A stretch of 64,000 bases of DNA, taken from contig JAIKXH010000009.1 of assembly GCA_024684215.1 (NCBI GenBank), forward strand, positions 1 through 64,000, written 5' to 3'. The notes beneath the pieces are model-generated. The model did no database searches. It was not told the DNA's origin and worked only from the letters and a program-made list of their open reading frames with translations. Both the position numbers and the translations under genes were made by a program. This DNA is from Lachnospiraceae bacterium. GTDB taxonomy: Bacteria; Bacillota; Clostridia; Lachnospirales; Lachnospiraceae. This document shows, piece by piece, positions 37,070 through 47,580 of the stretch (position 1 is its first letter; the number at the start of each line of letters is the position of its first letter).

Positions 37070-37930
37070 TTATTTTGAGCTGTTATAAATTCTGATTTCA
37101 ACTCGTCTGTTTTTAGCTCTGCCTTCCTCGGTTGAGTTGTCCGCGATCGGAACTCTCTCTCCCATTCCGGCATGCTTGATTTTGGTTGCATCGAGCGTAC
37201 TGTGTTCAACCAAATAGTAGAATACCGAAAGAGCACGTGCGCTGGACAGCTCCTCATTATCAGCGTATTTAGCGCTCTTAATGGGGACCGTGTCGGTGTG
37301 TCCGTTGATTTCAACTTCTCCGCCGGCATATCTTTCAAGTATAACGGCAACCTTATCGAGTACATCCTCCGACTCAGCCTTGAGGCTGGCAGATCCCGAA
37401 TCAAAAAGCAGTGCCCCTTTCATGGTAAGGAGAACATATTGTGCCGTAAATGAAACATCTATCTGATCGGACATATTGCTGTCTGCGACAGCTTCGGAAA
37501 TAAGCTCTGCAAGTTGTTCGTTTTCAGCTATTTGCATTTCCTCAACCTGTTCGCTTAAATCTTCATAAGTCTGTTCGGGATTGGTTCCGTCATTCGGAAC
37601 TGCCTGCTGTGATGCATCATATTCCTGAATATTGTCGGACTCGGTCTCCGCATCCTCCGCAGCACCCATGCTGTTAATGTATTCGGCCAGATCATTTAAC
37701 TGACTGACTCCGTTGCTTATGAGTATACCTTCACCAATGGATGTGGCTCCCGCGGTGAAAATACTGAATGAGCTGTTCATTGATGCTATTATTTCATTGA
37801 GCTTTGCCTCGTCAATTGTCGACATTGAGAACAAAAGCACGAAGAAACAAAGGAGCAGGTTCATAAGGTCGGAGAAAGTCGCCATCCATGCCGGTGACCC
37901 GGCTGGTGGATCTTCCTGTTTTTTGCCCAT
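37070..37930 (-). CDS. motB: Flagellar motor protein MotB
   Basis: PAWMATFSDLMNLLLCFFVLLFSMS plug/TM and OmpA-like VEINGHTDTVPI..LSSARALSVFYYL. Confidence 0.96.
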   Translation of the reverse strand: MGKKQEDPPAGSPAWMATFSDLMNLLLCFFVLLFSMSTIDEAKLNEIIASMNSSFSIFTAGATSIGEGILISNGVSQLNDLAEYINSMGAAEDAETESDNIQEYDASQQAVPNDGTNPEQTYEDLSEQVEEMQIAENEQLAELISEAVADSNMSDQIDVSFTAQYVLLTMKGALLFDSGSASLKAESEDVLDKVAVILERYAGGEVEINGHTDTVPIKSAKYADNEELSSARALSVFYYLVEHSTLDATKIKHAGMGERVPIADNSTEEGRAKNRRVEIRIYNSSK

Positions 37931-37932
37931 TC

Positions 37933-38721
37933 TTACTCACCTCCCTCGTCGGACGAAGCGGTTTCACGATCCTTGGGAGCAAGGAATGCTTTGAGCTTCT
38001 CCTCAATGACACGAGGGTTTTCTCCTGCCTGTATAGACAAAAGTCCTTCAATCATAACTTCTTTCTGGACCATTTCTACCGCATTGTCAGCCTTGAGTTT
38101 ATTGGAAGTCGGTGTACAGATCCAGTTAGCAAGAAGTGAACCGTACAGTGTTGTAATAAGTGCAACAGCCATGGAAGGTCCGATGGAGCTTGCATCAGAC
38201 ATGTTGTTAAGCATGTTAACAAGTCCTACAAGGGTACCGATCATACCCCAGGCAGGGCCCATGGCTGCCAAGGTTTCCCAGAAGCCGCACATAGTCTTGT
38301 GTCTGGCCTCGGAGTTGTCCATCTCGGCCTGCATGATATCCCTTACAAGATCGGGGTCGGTACCGTCGACTACAAGAAGGATTCCCTTTTTGAGGAAAGG
38401 CTCATCCATATCGGCAGCTGCCTCCTCAAGTGCAAGAAGTCCGTCTTTACGAGCAACGTTCGATAATTCAATTATTTTTTTGATAATATCGGTTGTATTA
38501 GTGCTGGGGGCCTTAAATATGAGGGTTATACTCTTAAGTCCCGAAATGAAGTCCGCCATCGAGACAGAACAAAGAGTAGCCGCAAGAGCACCTCCGAAAG
38601 TAATGATAGCGGAGGGTAAATCAAGGTAACTGGGGAATCCGGTGATTCCCGCCGCTGATATAATACCGAATATCAGCATGCCCAGACACAGAAAGAATCC
38701 GATTAAGGATGCTATGTCCAC
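37933..38721 (-). CDS. motA: Flagellar motor protein MotA
   Basis: AAMGPAWGMIGTLVGLVNML, GPSMAVALITTLYGSLLANW motifs. Confidence 0.96.
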   Translation of the reverse strand: MDIASLIGFFLCLGMLIFGIISAAGITGFPSYLDLPSAIITFGGALAATLCSVSMADFISGLKSITLIFKAPSTNTTDIIKKIIELSNVARKDGLLALEEAAADMDEPFLKKGILLVVDGTDPDLVRDIMQAEMDNSEARHKTMCGFWETLAAMGPAWGMIGTLVGLVNMLNNMSDASSIGPSMAVALITTLYGSLLANWICTPTSNKLKADNAVEMVQKEVMIEGLLSIQAGENPRVIEEKLKAFLAPKDRETASSDEGGE

Positions 38722-38799
38722 TTAAATAACCTCTTTTTCACGCAAAAATCAACATTATCCCCCTCTTTTTTGTTCAAAAAAAGGAAGAAAATGTTCACT

Positions 38800-38982
38800 C
38801 TATGCATAAATATCCTTTCTGTACGATTTTACTAAATTTTTGATGTCTTGTCTACTTTCTTTTACAATTATTTTTCGCCCCGTTGTGAGCGTTATAACCG
38901 TGTCGGGAGTTTCCTCCGCAAGCTCGATTAAATCAGGGTTTACAAGTATTTTTGTTCCGTTAATTTTAGTGACCTCTATCAC
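38800..38982 (-). CDS. flbD: Flagellar FlbD/SwrD family protein
   Basis: VIEVTKINGTKILVNPDLIELAEETPDTVITLTTGRKIIVKES; GTG start assumed inside the longer ORF ending at 39012. Confidence 0.88.
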   Translation of the reverse strand: MIEVTKINGTKILVNPDLIELAEETPDTVITLTTGRKIIVKESRQDIKNLVKSYRKDIYA

Positions 38983-39086
38983 CTGCTCACGCCCCTTTCT
39001 CTTCTCATACATGTAAATTCACTTCAAAAAATTATCTAAATTTTTCAAAAAATTTATTAAAATAATTTGATATTTTAAATGCCGAA

Positions 39087-39114
39087 AAGGAACGGGTAAA
39101 AAACCCGTTCCTTA
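39087..39114 (-). terminator. Terminator-like hairpin between flgE and flbD
   Basis: Minus strand TAAGGAACGGGTTTTTTACCCGTTCCTTTTC: 10 bp stem and short T run. Confidence 0.65.
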
Positions 39115-39165
39115 GCTATTTGTTTTTAGGTTTCGGATGGTCCTTTAAGCCACCCTATCTAAGTA

Positions 39166-40938
39166 TTATCTCTTGAGGTTTGTAAGTTCTTCAAGAAGTG
39201 TATCCGATACAGTGATTATACGGCTGTTAGCCTGAAAACCACGCTGTGTTGTGATCATTGTGGTGAACTCGCTCGAAAGGTCTACGTTTGACATCTCAAG
39301 TACTCCGGTTGTCATATATCCGCCGCTCGCGGTTATATCAACTCCTATTCCGTCAAACTCTCCGGAGTTCATTGTTGCGGAGTAGAGGTTGTCTCCTTCC
39401 TTGGATAAACCTGAATTGTTGGCAAATGCTGCGGTTGCGATCTGTCCGAGGCACTTAGTCATACCGTTGTCGTAGCTTGCGTAAATCTGTCCGTTCTGGG
39501 TGATTGATACACCGATCATATCACCGAGCATACGTCCCGATCCCACTCCCTTATCATCACCGCTTGTTGCTGACACCGTTGATGTTCCGTTATTGTTAAA
39601 CATTGACATATCGGAGAAGTCAATGCTAATGTCATCAAAACTACTCGTTCCTTCAGATGTGATAATTTTACTGAGATTAAGTGACACACTCTTTCCACTG
39701 TCAATATTTTTAAATGCACCGGTAGAAGCATTAAAACTAAGAAGTGACCCGTTATATGATCTTCCGCTGGAATTTATAACCTTAGCATCAGTAGTACCAT
39801 TTGCAGTGTCCGATTCTGTCATTGCGGAAACAAGACTGGGAGTGCTTCCCTTGGCCTGATTAAGGAGCAAGTCTCCAAAAGTATATACTTTGGTTGAGTC
39901 CGTTGGATCAGTATAATTTAATTTAAGAAAATCATCTGATGACCCTTGGTATCCAAAAGCTTTAGCAACCAAATCTATAACGCCCTGAACTGTAATTGTC
40001 TTATCTACTGAAGTGTCGGAAGAGTCGTAAAGATCTGTTCCGGCTTTAAATGCATCACCATTTACTATTTTGGAAAGATCGTAAGTAACTGCACTTGTTC
40101 CTGTTCCTACTGTAAAATTTTTTCCATCGATAGCGTAGGCGGCTGAGTTTAAGCTGATTTTCTGAGGATCGCTTACAGATGTTCCGTCAGTTCCGAAAAG
40201 TCCGGTCAAACCGCTTATATCCACCTCATTGTTTTCAGAATCCAAGATTTTATCAACTTCAACAGTATATTGACCATCGGTAGTTGTATCTTTGAGAATA
40301 AATCTAACGGTATAGCTGTATCCCAGCTTATCATAAATATTCAGATTAACACTCTTACCTGCATCAGATGTAACATCTGTATCGTTCTGATCGAGGATTC
40401 CGGCAACTTTTGCTCTGTAGGTAGCCTCAGGAGGATATGTCATGTTTGCATCACTCATGATTCTAAGAGGCTGAACAGTGTCCTGTTTAATCTCGTTTGT
40501 AGTTTCATCAAGGAGCCATCCCATTACATTGTAACCGGTAGAGGTCATCGCAAGGTTTCCTGCACCGTCAACGTAGAAAGAACCGTCACGGGTAAAGAAA
40601 TTTGACTGTCCGTTATTTACAACGAAGAAGTTATCTCCGGTGATCATTATATCAAAGGGATTTCCTGTAGATTGAGCCGATCCCTGTCCATCAATATTCA
40701 TTGTGATGGCTCCGGTTTTAACACCGAGACCAATCTGACGCGCGTTGGTACCACCGGTTCCGGTAGTAGCGTTGGGTCCGCTGGCCTGCTGTGTTGTCTG
40801 GCTCATAAGGTCTGAGAAATTTATTGTACTTGATTTGAAAGCGGTGGTGTTGACGTTGGCAATATTGTTACCGATAACGTCCATTCTTGTCTGGTGGGTC
40901 TTAAGACCTGCTACACCAGAATAAAGTGATCTCATCAT
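39166..40938 (-). CDS. flgE: Flagellar hook protein FlgE
   Basis: MMRSLYSGVAGLKTHQTRMDVIGNNIANVNTTAFKSS and C-terminal VDLSSEFTTMITTQRGFQANSRIITVSDTLLEELTNLKR. Confidence 0.96.
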   Translation of the reverse strand: MMRSLYSGVAGLKTHQTRMDVIGNNIANVNTTAFKSSTINFSDLMSQTTQQASGPNATTGTGGTNARQIGLGVKTGAITMNIDGQGSAQSTGNPFDIMITGDNFFVVNNGQSNFFTRDGSFYVDGAGNLAMTSTGYNVMGWLLDETTNEIKQDTVQPLRIMSDANMTYPPEATYRAKVAGILDQNDTDVTSDAGKSVNLNIYDKLGYSYTVRFILKDTTTDGQYTVEVDKILDSENNEVDISGLTGLFGTDGTSVSDPQKISLNSAAYAIDGKNFTVGTGTSAVTYDLSKIVNGDAFKAGTDLYDSSDTSVDKTITVQGVIDLVAKAFGYQGSSDDFLKLNYTDPTDSTKVYTFGDLLLNQAKGSTPSLVSAMTESDTANGTTDAKVINSSGRSYNGSLLSFNASTGAFKNIDSGKSVSLNLSKIITSEGTSSFDDISIDFSDMSMFNNNGTSTVSATSGDDKGVGSGRMLGDMIGVSITQNGQIYASYDNGMTKCLGQIATAAFANNSGLSKEGDNLYSATMNSGEFDGIGVDITASGGYMTTGVLEMSNVDLSSEFTTMITTQRGFQANSRIITVSDTLLEELTNLKR

Positions 40939-41059
40939 AAGGCATTTCCTCCTAAGCATTTGTGGAACTATGAAACAGTTCCGATTTTTGCTTTGGAGTA
41001 GTCATCACTTGGCTTCTTCTGTCTCTCGGAAGCCACGACCCCCATCCAGGTCCGGTCTT

Positions 41060-41461
41060 TTACATGATAACTGCTCCGTTAATATGTGTAAAAACATTTT
41101 CAATTGTTTCTGTGGAATCCATTGCGGTAACTACCGTTTGATTCGGTATGTTTACGATAAAAGCCATATCATCCACAAGTACGAGCGAATCTTTGATTCC
41201 TTTCTCGGCAGCCTTTCTGGCTCCCTCGTTCAACCTGCTAACCTGACCTTGGGTCATCTCGATTCCTCTGTCATTCAATCTAAAGGATGCATGCTTTGAA
41301 AACTTAAGTCCGTTTTCTTCGATGCTCTTTTGCGAGAAAACCTGACCAAAGGTAAGTCCCTCGGCTGTGGTGGTAACCTTCGCTTTTTCATCCTTGGGTG
41401 CGTTAATTACCTGGTTTGCAAGCTGTTCGATAGAAAGGAAGCTGTTCTTTTGTATATCCAT
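41060..41461 (-). CDS. Flagellar operon protein, TIGR02530 type
   Basis: FSKHASFRLNDRGIEMTQGQVSRLNEGARKAAEKGIKDSLVLVDDMAFIVNIPNQTVVTAM; between flgD and flgE. Confidence 0.88.
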   Translation of the reverse strand: MDIQKNSFLSIEQLANQVINAPKDEKAKVTTTAEGLTFGQVFSQKSIEENGLKFSKHASFRLNDRGIEMTQGQVSRLNEGARKAAEKGIKDSLVLVDDMAFIVNIPNQTVVTAMDSTETIENVFTHINGAVIM

Positions 41462-41561
41462 TTTGCCTCTCCTTTCTAAACCCGTGTTCCATCACAATTA
41501 ATATATCGGCTTGGGGGTAAATTTCTTTACCCCGCAAACGGATTTTTTTTTATTTTTTCAC

Positions 41562-42218
41562 TTAATCTTCCGTAAGTGCAGCTGCCCGAAGCTCTGTGAG
41601 TTTTGCCGCATACTGCTTATATTTGGACACGTTGTCGGCCGATACAAATCCTTTTGTATAATCATCCATAGCTTCATAGCTTTCGGTGAGTGCATCTATG
41701 GCAGATCCTTCTCCCGATATGGTGATATTGGCCACAGACGGAAGCTTTGAAAGTGCGGATACAAAGCTCTGTGCTGTCTCATATGCCGACTTATATTCGG
41801 TATCAACAACAGTATCTAAATCATCAAGTGAATAGAGTGATTCATTAATCGACAGATAAGGTTTTCCGTTTTCATAGACAACATAGTCAACCTTACCTTC
41901 TACGTAATCTGTCTCTCCGTCAGAACCGGTGGTTCTCATATATACCTGCTGTCCGACGAGGCTGCTTGCTCTGGACAAATCCATGGATGCAGCCATGCTT
42001 GTAATAGCCTCAACCTGTGAGAACTGTGCATATTGCGCGATATATTCGGTATTTGATGTAGGCTCCATAGGATCCTGATATTTCATCTGTGCGACAAGGA
42101 GCTGGAGGAAAGTATCCTTATCCATGTCCTGTCCGGTTGTTTTTGTGCTGTTTGTAAGGGAAGCCTGTGAAGCCGACTCCACAACCTTGCCATCCTGCAC
42201 TGCTGCTACAAGTGCCAT
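41562..42218 (-). CDS. flgD: Flagellar hook capping protein FlgD
   Basis: MDKDTFLQLLVAQMKYQDPMEPTSNTEYIAQYAQFSQVEA. Confidence 0.94.
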   Translation of the reverse strand: MALVAAVQDGKVVESASQASLTNSTKTTGQDMDKDTFLQLLVAQMKYQDPMEPTSNTEYIAQYAQFSQVEAITSMAASMDLSRASSLVGQQVYMRTTGSDGETDYVEGKVDYVVYENGKPYLSINESLYSLDDLDTVVDTEYKSAYETAQSFVSALSKLPSVANITISGEGSAIDALTESYEAMDDYTKGFVSADNVSKYKQYAAKLTELRAAALTED

Positions 42219-42233
42219 AGGAATTCTCCTTTC

Positions 42234-43796
42234 TTATGCACGGGCATCCATCGTCTGGCCGTTTGCAACCATCATCTCGGCTGTAAGCTTATCATCGTCC
42301 GACATTTCTTCCAGATCTTCCTCTGTAAAATCAGATCCGATGGTTATTCTTCTGGGCCTTTTATCTTCCCTTGAAGCTTCCTGTTCTTCCTGATGTCCCT
42401 GCTGCTCGAGGTTTTGTTCAAATCCGTGCGTCGCAACGGAAACCTCAATTGAATTTACTTTGATTCCCTGCTCCTCAAATCTTTCCTGGAGCTGAATCAT
42501 CTGGTTCTCCAAAGCTGCTCTTACCTGTTCATCGGATGCAATAAAGTTTGCGGAAATATTTCCATCTTTATGAACAAGGTTTATCTGGATATTTCCGAGT
42601 GATGCGGGATGAAGCTGCATCTCAAGGCTCTGCATATCGGGCTTTACCTGCGAACGCATATAATCCATTATCTGATTCGCAATATCCTGAGTAGTAGTCG
42701 TCTGTCCGGCCTCTCTTATCTGAGATGCAAAATCCGCTGTGACATTATCGGCTACAGTATTTATAAACTGTCCTCCCATTGTCATTTGGGGTCCTGCGGA
42801 TTCATTTCTCGAGCCGTCTTTACTTCCCTCAAACTGTCGTCTGCCGCTCTTTAAAAGAGCCTCAGCTCCTAAAGTAGAGCCTTCCCCGGTAGTCATGGTT
42901 TCTAAGTCTGAAGCGATATCCTTATCGCCCTTTGCAACAGCCTTTGATACCTCCGTTTTATTATCGCCTGAGATTCTCTCATCCGCGATATTCACATCGG
43001 TTATTAATCCGTTTTCAGAAACAACCTCTGTCTGCTTAGTAGATGCAGCCGCCAAGGCAGACTCATCTTTTACTCCAGCAAAATCCTGGTTGTTTTCTAT
43101 GGTGCTTACTAACTCTTTAAGCTCTGCAACATTTAAATCAGCCACTCCGCTGCCACTTGCAAGTAAATCCTTTAATGCCTCACTGATATTCTGAAATTGC
43201 TCAAATTGGGTTTCGTTTGTAAGAAGTGAGAGGGAATCCTCTTCACCCATCGCACGAAGAGCAAAAGCAGAAAGTATTTCGGGATTAAGAAGGTCCGTCT
43301 CGCTGATTTCCATATCGGCTAAAATCTCACCGGCCTCCTCGGGAGTAATCTCTAAGATATCACTTACCTTTACAAGAAATGATGCCGCTACCTCGTTAAA
43401 AGTTTCCGTTGCTTCGTAAATCTTTTCCTCGGTTAAGGCTCCTTCTTTTTTAGAGAGTCCCTCTCCCTTAACTTTGTTACCGTTATCAGTTTTTTCTGCT
43501 TTAACGGTATTTGCATCCTGCTTATTTGTATCCGATGTCTTTCCGGCATCAGATCTGTCCTCTCCGGCAATTCGGTCCAAGGATTTTTCTTTGTACGCAG
43601 GATCTTTTTTCGCCATATTCTGATTTGAGATATCCGTCTCGGCTTTTTTTGTATCAAGCCCGGCAGAAAGATAACTGTCAAACCCCGGCGAAGCGCTTTT
43701 AGTGTTTGTGGAAATCTTACCCATCATCATGCTCTGAGAAAGTGCATCGAGCCCTCCGAGGAGACTTCCCACACCCTTAACAGATGTGTTTGCCAT
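42234..43796 (-). CDS. fliK: Flagellar hook-length control protein FliK
   Basis: C-terminal LEMQLHPASLGNIQINLVHKDGNISANFIASDEQVRAALENQMIQLQERFEEQGIKVNSIEVSV. Confidence 0.92.
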   Translation of the reverse strand: MANTSVKGVGSLLGGLDALSQSMMMGKISTNTKSASPGFDSYLSAGLDTKKAETDISNQNMAKKDPAYKEKSLDRIAGEDRSDAGKTSDTNKQDANTVKAEKTDNGNKVKGEGLSKKEGALTEEKIYEATETFNEVAASFLVKVSDILEITPEEAGEILADMEISETDLLNPEILSAFALRAMGEEDSLSLLTNETQFEQFQNISEALKDLLASGSGVADLNVAELKELVSTIENNQDFAGVKDESALAAASTKQTEVVSENGLITDVNIADERISGDNKTEVSKAVAKGDKDIASDLETMTTGEGSTLGAEALLKSGRRQFEGSKDGSRNESAGPQMTMGGQFINTVADNVTADFASQIREAGQTTTTQDIANQIMDYMRSQVKPDMQSLEMQLHPASLGNIQINLVHKDGNISANFIASDEQVRAALENQMIQLQERFEEQGIKVNSIEVSVATHGFEQNLEQQGHQEEQEASREDKRPRRITIGSDFTEEDLEEMSDDDKLTAEMMVANGQTMDARA

Positions 43797-43902
43797 AAGC
43801 GTTCTCCTTTCGATATTTAGTTATTTTAGGACTTCATCTACTTTATCGGAGAAATTATAAAAAAAATTTAGGGCAAATTCAAAAAAATATATTTTTATGA
43901 AC

Positions 43903-43922
43903 CCCGCCATTATTGGTCGGGG
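43903..43922 (-). terminator. Possible terminator/attenuator hairpin overlapping the end of the MotE-like gene
   Basis: Minus strand CCCCGACCAATAATGGCGGGG then TTCATAAAAATATATTTTT; weak T tract. Confidence 0.35.
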
Positions 43923-44791
43923 TCCATAATCTTTGTAAGTTTTGCAGCCACATCGGCCTTCATTACTCCCATGATTTTGCCTCTGTCTTCAGCACTCATG
44001 GCCTGGAGAATTTTAGCAGCAAGTTTAAGTCCATCGGCATCTGTCATACTCTCAAATATTCCCGCAGCCTGCTTGGGTTTCATCGAAGAATAAGCAAGAG
44101 CATATGCCTGTATTTCCTGATCGGCTTCAAGCTGAGCTACAACCTGTTTATACAGATATTCTGCCGTAGTAGGATCCATTTGCTCGTAGTATTTTTTGTA
44201 TTCTTCGGCTCCCGGACCGTTTTCGGCATAGATAACCTCTTCATAGAATTCGTTTCTGATACGCTGGAATTCAACCTGCATCTTTTCGAATTCCTTAAGC
44301 CTCGCGACCTCCGCGGTAAGTGTAGCGATTTGTTCATCTTTTGCAGAATTTGAAGTCTGAAGTGAGTCGAGCTGCATCTCAAGCACAGCAATCTGATTTA
44401 CCGCGTCCTCAAGTGAACTGTATCCGCCGTAACTGTCGGGATCGTTGGTAATGCTGTTTGCTCCTTTGGGAAGTATGGCATTTAAAACCGGGACGTCCTT
44501 CAAAATAGGCGTAAGAACGGTGCTTCCAAATCCGCCGACATCAAGCTTGATAACTACCACTACAACAGCCAGCCATAAAACGACAATAAAAACCGTGGCA
44601 AGAAAAGTAACAAATCCGTTACCGTCCTTGTCTTCTTCCAAAGCCTCCTCCTGCTTTGCAATCTCTTTTGCACGCTTTTTCGCTTCAGCTTTGGATTTGG
44701 CCTGTTCTTTCTTAAGTTGTTTCTTTTCGTTTTCGAGTTTTTTACGCTCTTCTGCCGCCGCTCTTTCTTCGGGCGTCATTTCCTTTGCCAT
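43910..44791 (-). CDS. MotE/FlbB-like protein with MgtE-type N domain
   Basis: Charged coiled coil, one TM, C-terminal YSSMKPKQAAGIFESMTDADGLKLAAKILQAMSAEDRGKIMGVMKADVAAKLTKIM. Confidence 0.85.
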   Translation of the reverse strand: MAKEMTPEERAAAEERKKLENEKKQLKKEQAKSKAEAKKRAKEIAKQEEALEEDKDGNGFVTFLATVFIVVLWLAVVVVVIKLDVGGFGSTVLTPILKDVPVLNAILPKGANSITNDPDSYGGYSSLEDAVNQIAVLEMQLDSLQTSNSAKDEQIATLTAEVARLKEFEKMQVEFQRIRNEFYEEVIYAENGPGAEEYKKYYEQMDPTTAEYLYKQVVAQLEADQEIQAYALAYSSMKPKQAAGIFESMTDADGLKLAAKILQAMSAEDRGKIMGVMKADVAAKLTKIMDPDQ

Positions 44792-44814
44792 CTTAAGATT
44801 CCTTATATGTTAAA

Positions 44815-45267
44815 TCAATTGTTTTTTAACTTCTGTCCGTGGACATAACTGGTAAGTTCATCCACCATTTTGCCTTCGGCACGGTTTTCCTCGGCAACAT
44901 ACTCTGCAAAAGCTTTTTCCCTTAGCTTTTCGTAGGTCTTTCTCTCCATCACGGCCTCGGCCATTTTTTCTCTGGCCTTTTCAAGTTCAATCTCCGCCAG
45001 CCTTATGGCTTCCTTTTGATCCGTAATACGGTTGTCAGTCTGCATTCTTGCAAGGCTGTTGTCATCGATGTCCCTGAAATCAAGCATACCGGATAAAAGC
45101 TTTACAGCCTCATCTTCTAATGCATCCTTTTTTTTATAAAGCTCTTCGAGCTTTTTTTCTTCGTCATCAAGCCTGGCGGAAGCAGCGGAAAAATCCTGTT
45201 TTGCCTGTGTCTCAAGCTTTTGCTTTATATCTAGCACATTCTGCAAACTAAATTTGAATCTCGCCAT
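44815..45267 (-). CDS. fliJ: Flagellar export protein FliJ
   Basis: FKFSLQNVLDIKQKLETQAKQDFSAA coiled coil; immediately downstream of fliI. Confidence 0.93.
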   Translation of the reverse strand: MARFKFSLQNVLDIKQKLETQAKQDFSAASARLDDEEKKLEELYKKKDALEDEAVKLLSGMLDFRDIDDNSLARMQTDNRITDQKEAIRLAEIELEKAREKMAEAVMERKTYEKLREKAFAEYVAEENRAEGKMVDELTSYVHGQKLKNN

Positions 45268-46592
45268 TATTCTTCAAATAATTCCTCGAGCATTTTTACG
45301 CTTTCCTCAAAGGTATATTTCTCGTCGGTCTCCTGACATAAAAATTCATTTACCGCATCAATTTTTGAGATTGCGTAATCAATCTTCGGATTTGATCCGT
45401 TTTTATATGCACCTATATTGATAAGGTCTTCAGCCTCATTGTATGTGGCAAGAACGGTTTTTAATTTTCCGGCAAAGACCTTATGTTCTTTGTCCGCGAT
45501 CATACTCATGCATCTTGAAATACTCTGCAAAACATCTATGGCAGGATAATGGTTTTTATGCCCCAACTTTCTGTCTAACATGATATGTCCGTCCAGAATA
45601 CTTCTTGCCGTATCGGTTATCGGCTCATTAAAATCATCTCCGTCTACAAGGACGGTGTAGAGTCCGGTAATGGAGCCTTTATCATTTCGTCCTGCTCTTT
45701 CAAGGAGCTTAGGCATCTCGGAATAAACACTCGGCGGATATCCTCTTGTAACCGGTGGTTCGCCACTGGCAAGTCCTATTTCTCTTTGAGCCATTGAAAA
45801 ACGCGTAAGCGAATCCATCATAAGCAGTACATCGCGTCCTCTGTCTCTGAAGTATTCAGCAATCGCAGTAGCTGTCATAGCGGCTTTTTTTCTCTCGAGA
45901 GCCGGTCTGTCAGATGTTGCAACAACCACAACACTCCTCTTCATGCCCTCTTCGCCAAGGTCTCTTTCTATAAACTCTCTGACCTCTCTGCCACGCTCTC
46001 CGATAAGAGCAATAACATTAATATCTGCCTTTGTATTTCTGGCAAACATACCCATAAGAGTAGATTTTCCGACACCAGATCCGGCAAATATTCCTATTCG
46101 CTGGCCCTTGCCAATGGTTATAAGTCCGTCAACTGCTTTGACTCCGAGAGGCAGAACCTCATCGATAATCTCTCTTTTAAGCGGATCCGGAGCAAGTGCA
46201 TCCACCGGGTAATATATGCCTTCTTCAACAATACTTCCGTCCGAAGGAATTCCCAAACCGTTTAATGTTTTTCCGAGTAAAGAATCGGAAACGGCAACAC
46301 GAAGCGGATATCCGGTATTTTCAACGATACTTCCGAGTCCTATACCGTCAGTCTGGTCGTAAGGCATGAGAAGAGTTTTTTTATCCCTGAATCCGACCAC
46401 CTCAGCCATTATAGGCTTAAGCATGGTTCCGTCCTCATCCTCGGGCTTTATGATACATAAATCCCCAAGTTTGGCATCGGGTCCGGCCGACTCAATGGTA
46501 AGTCCAACCACATTGACAACTTTTCCTTTTTTCAGGAAATAGTTCATGTCTTTGGCTTTATTATATTTTTTTAAATCTAAGCCACTTGCCAT
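45267..46592 (-). CDS. fliI: Flagellum-specific ATPase FliI
   Basis: GIFAGSGVGKSTLMGMFAR, LIGERGREVREFIERDLG, RDVLLMMDSLTRFSMAQREIGLA. Confidence 0.98.
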   Translation of the reverse strand: MASGLDLKKYNKAKDMNYFLKKGKVVNVVGLTIESAGPDAKLGDLCIIKPEDEDGTMLKPIMAEVVGFRDKKTLLMPYDQTDGIGLGSIVENTGYPLRVAVSDSLLGKTLNGLGIPSDGSIVEEGIYYPVDALAPDPLKREIIDEVLPLGVKAVDGLITIGKGQRIGIFAGSGVGKSTLMGMFARNTKADINVIALIGERGREVREFIERDLGEEGMKRSVVVVATSDRPALERKKAAMTATAIAEYFRDRGRDVLLMMDSLTRFSMAQREIGLASGEPPVTRGYPPSVYSEMPKLLERAGRNDKGSITGLYTVLVDGDDFNEPITDTARSILDGHIMLDRKLGHKNHYPAIDVLQSISRCMSMIADKEHKVFAGKLKTVLATYNEAEDLINIGAYKNGSNPKIDYAISKIDAVNEFLCQETDEKYTFEESVKMLEELFEE

Positions 46593-46605
46593 TATGCACC
46601 GTAAA

Positions 46606-47580
46606 CTATTCGATATTTTTCTCGTAAGAAAGAATCTTTAATTTATTTGATAATTCAGTAAGTTCCGTGTCAACACCACAATCAAAAATTCCGCCGTCGG
46701 TCTCTATAAAGCATTCATTTTTCCCAAGGCTCATATCCTCTATGACCTCAACTATAGAGTCCGGCAAAGTAGCTGCCTCTTCCAATATTTTTTTCTGCAT
46801 ATTTACGAATGCGGCATCATCAGAAGATACATGTATCAGATAACTTTTAGTACTCTCAATCTTTCTCATGGTGTTTTCTATCAAATGCAAGAGTATCTCT
46901 CTGTTATTTGAAAGGTCGATATTAAAAATATGCTGATAAACATCGGTTATTGTGTCGACAAGCTCCGATTCCATCTCTTCAAGCTTTTGTCCGTATAAGC
47001 TCTCAAGCTCTTTTGCTTTAGCGTCAAGCTCGGCTTTTTTTTGTTCATATTCAAGGCTTGCTTTTTCAAATCCTTCGTTATATCCGCGTTCATTGGCTTC
47101 CGCATATATGCCGTCGGCATCCCTGCCGGCCTTTTCGGTCGCTTCGTCGATTATCTGTTTGGCCTTTATCTGAGCATCTTCAATGATTGAAGCAGCTTCT
47201 CTGTTTGCTTTTTCAATAAACTCTGCAGATCCGTTTCTGACACCTGTATGAGCCGCGCTTTGATGCGCTCCCTCACCGGCATCGCCGTAAACGCCTTCAG
47301 GGTTTTCAGAATTCTCATTCCCATCAGGATCGTACAAGGGCTGTCCGTCATCCGCAAAAAGTCCCTCGGTAAAGGAATCGCCTTCCGCTCCTTCGCCAAG
47401 TACTTCACCGTCAGGGTCTATTACTTCAGCATTTAAGCCTGCGACAAAGTTTTCCTGAGCTTTTCTTTGCTCCTCTTCGCGCATCTTTTCGAGCTTTAAC
47501 TCCATAAGCGCGTTCATATCGATGACGCGCTTATCCTTATTGCTGATATTCACATAAGATGTTTTCAAAAGATTAGGCAA
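46606..47580 (-). CDS. fliH: Flagellar assembly protein FliH
   Basis: Long coiled coil with FliH-like C-terminus (VSSDDAAFVNMQKKILEEAATLPDSIVEVIEDMSLGKNECFIETDGGIFDCGVDTELTEL). Confidence 0.9.
   Translation of the reverse strand: MPNLLKTSYVNISNKDKRVIDMNALMELKLEKMREEEQRKAQENFVAGLNAEVIDPDGEVLGEGAEGDSFTEGLFADDGQPLYDPDGNENSENPEGVYGDAGEGAHQSAAHTGVRNGSAEFIEKANREAASIIEDAQIKAKQIIDEATEKAGRDADGIYAEANERGYNEGFEKASLEYEQKKAELDAKAKELESLYGQKLEEMESELVDTITDVYQHIFNIDLSNNREILLHLIENTMRKIESTKSYLIHVSSDDAAFVNMQKKILEEAATLPDSIVEVIEDMSLGKNECFIETDGGIFDCGVDTELTELSNKLKILSYEKNIE

Noticed and set aside
37973-38629. 218 aa plus-strand ORF opposite motA
   Set aside because: Antisense to a certain motA gene; translation shows no recognisable domain.
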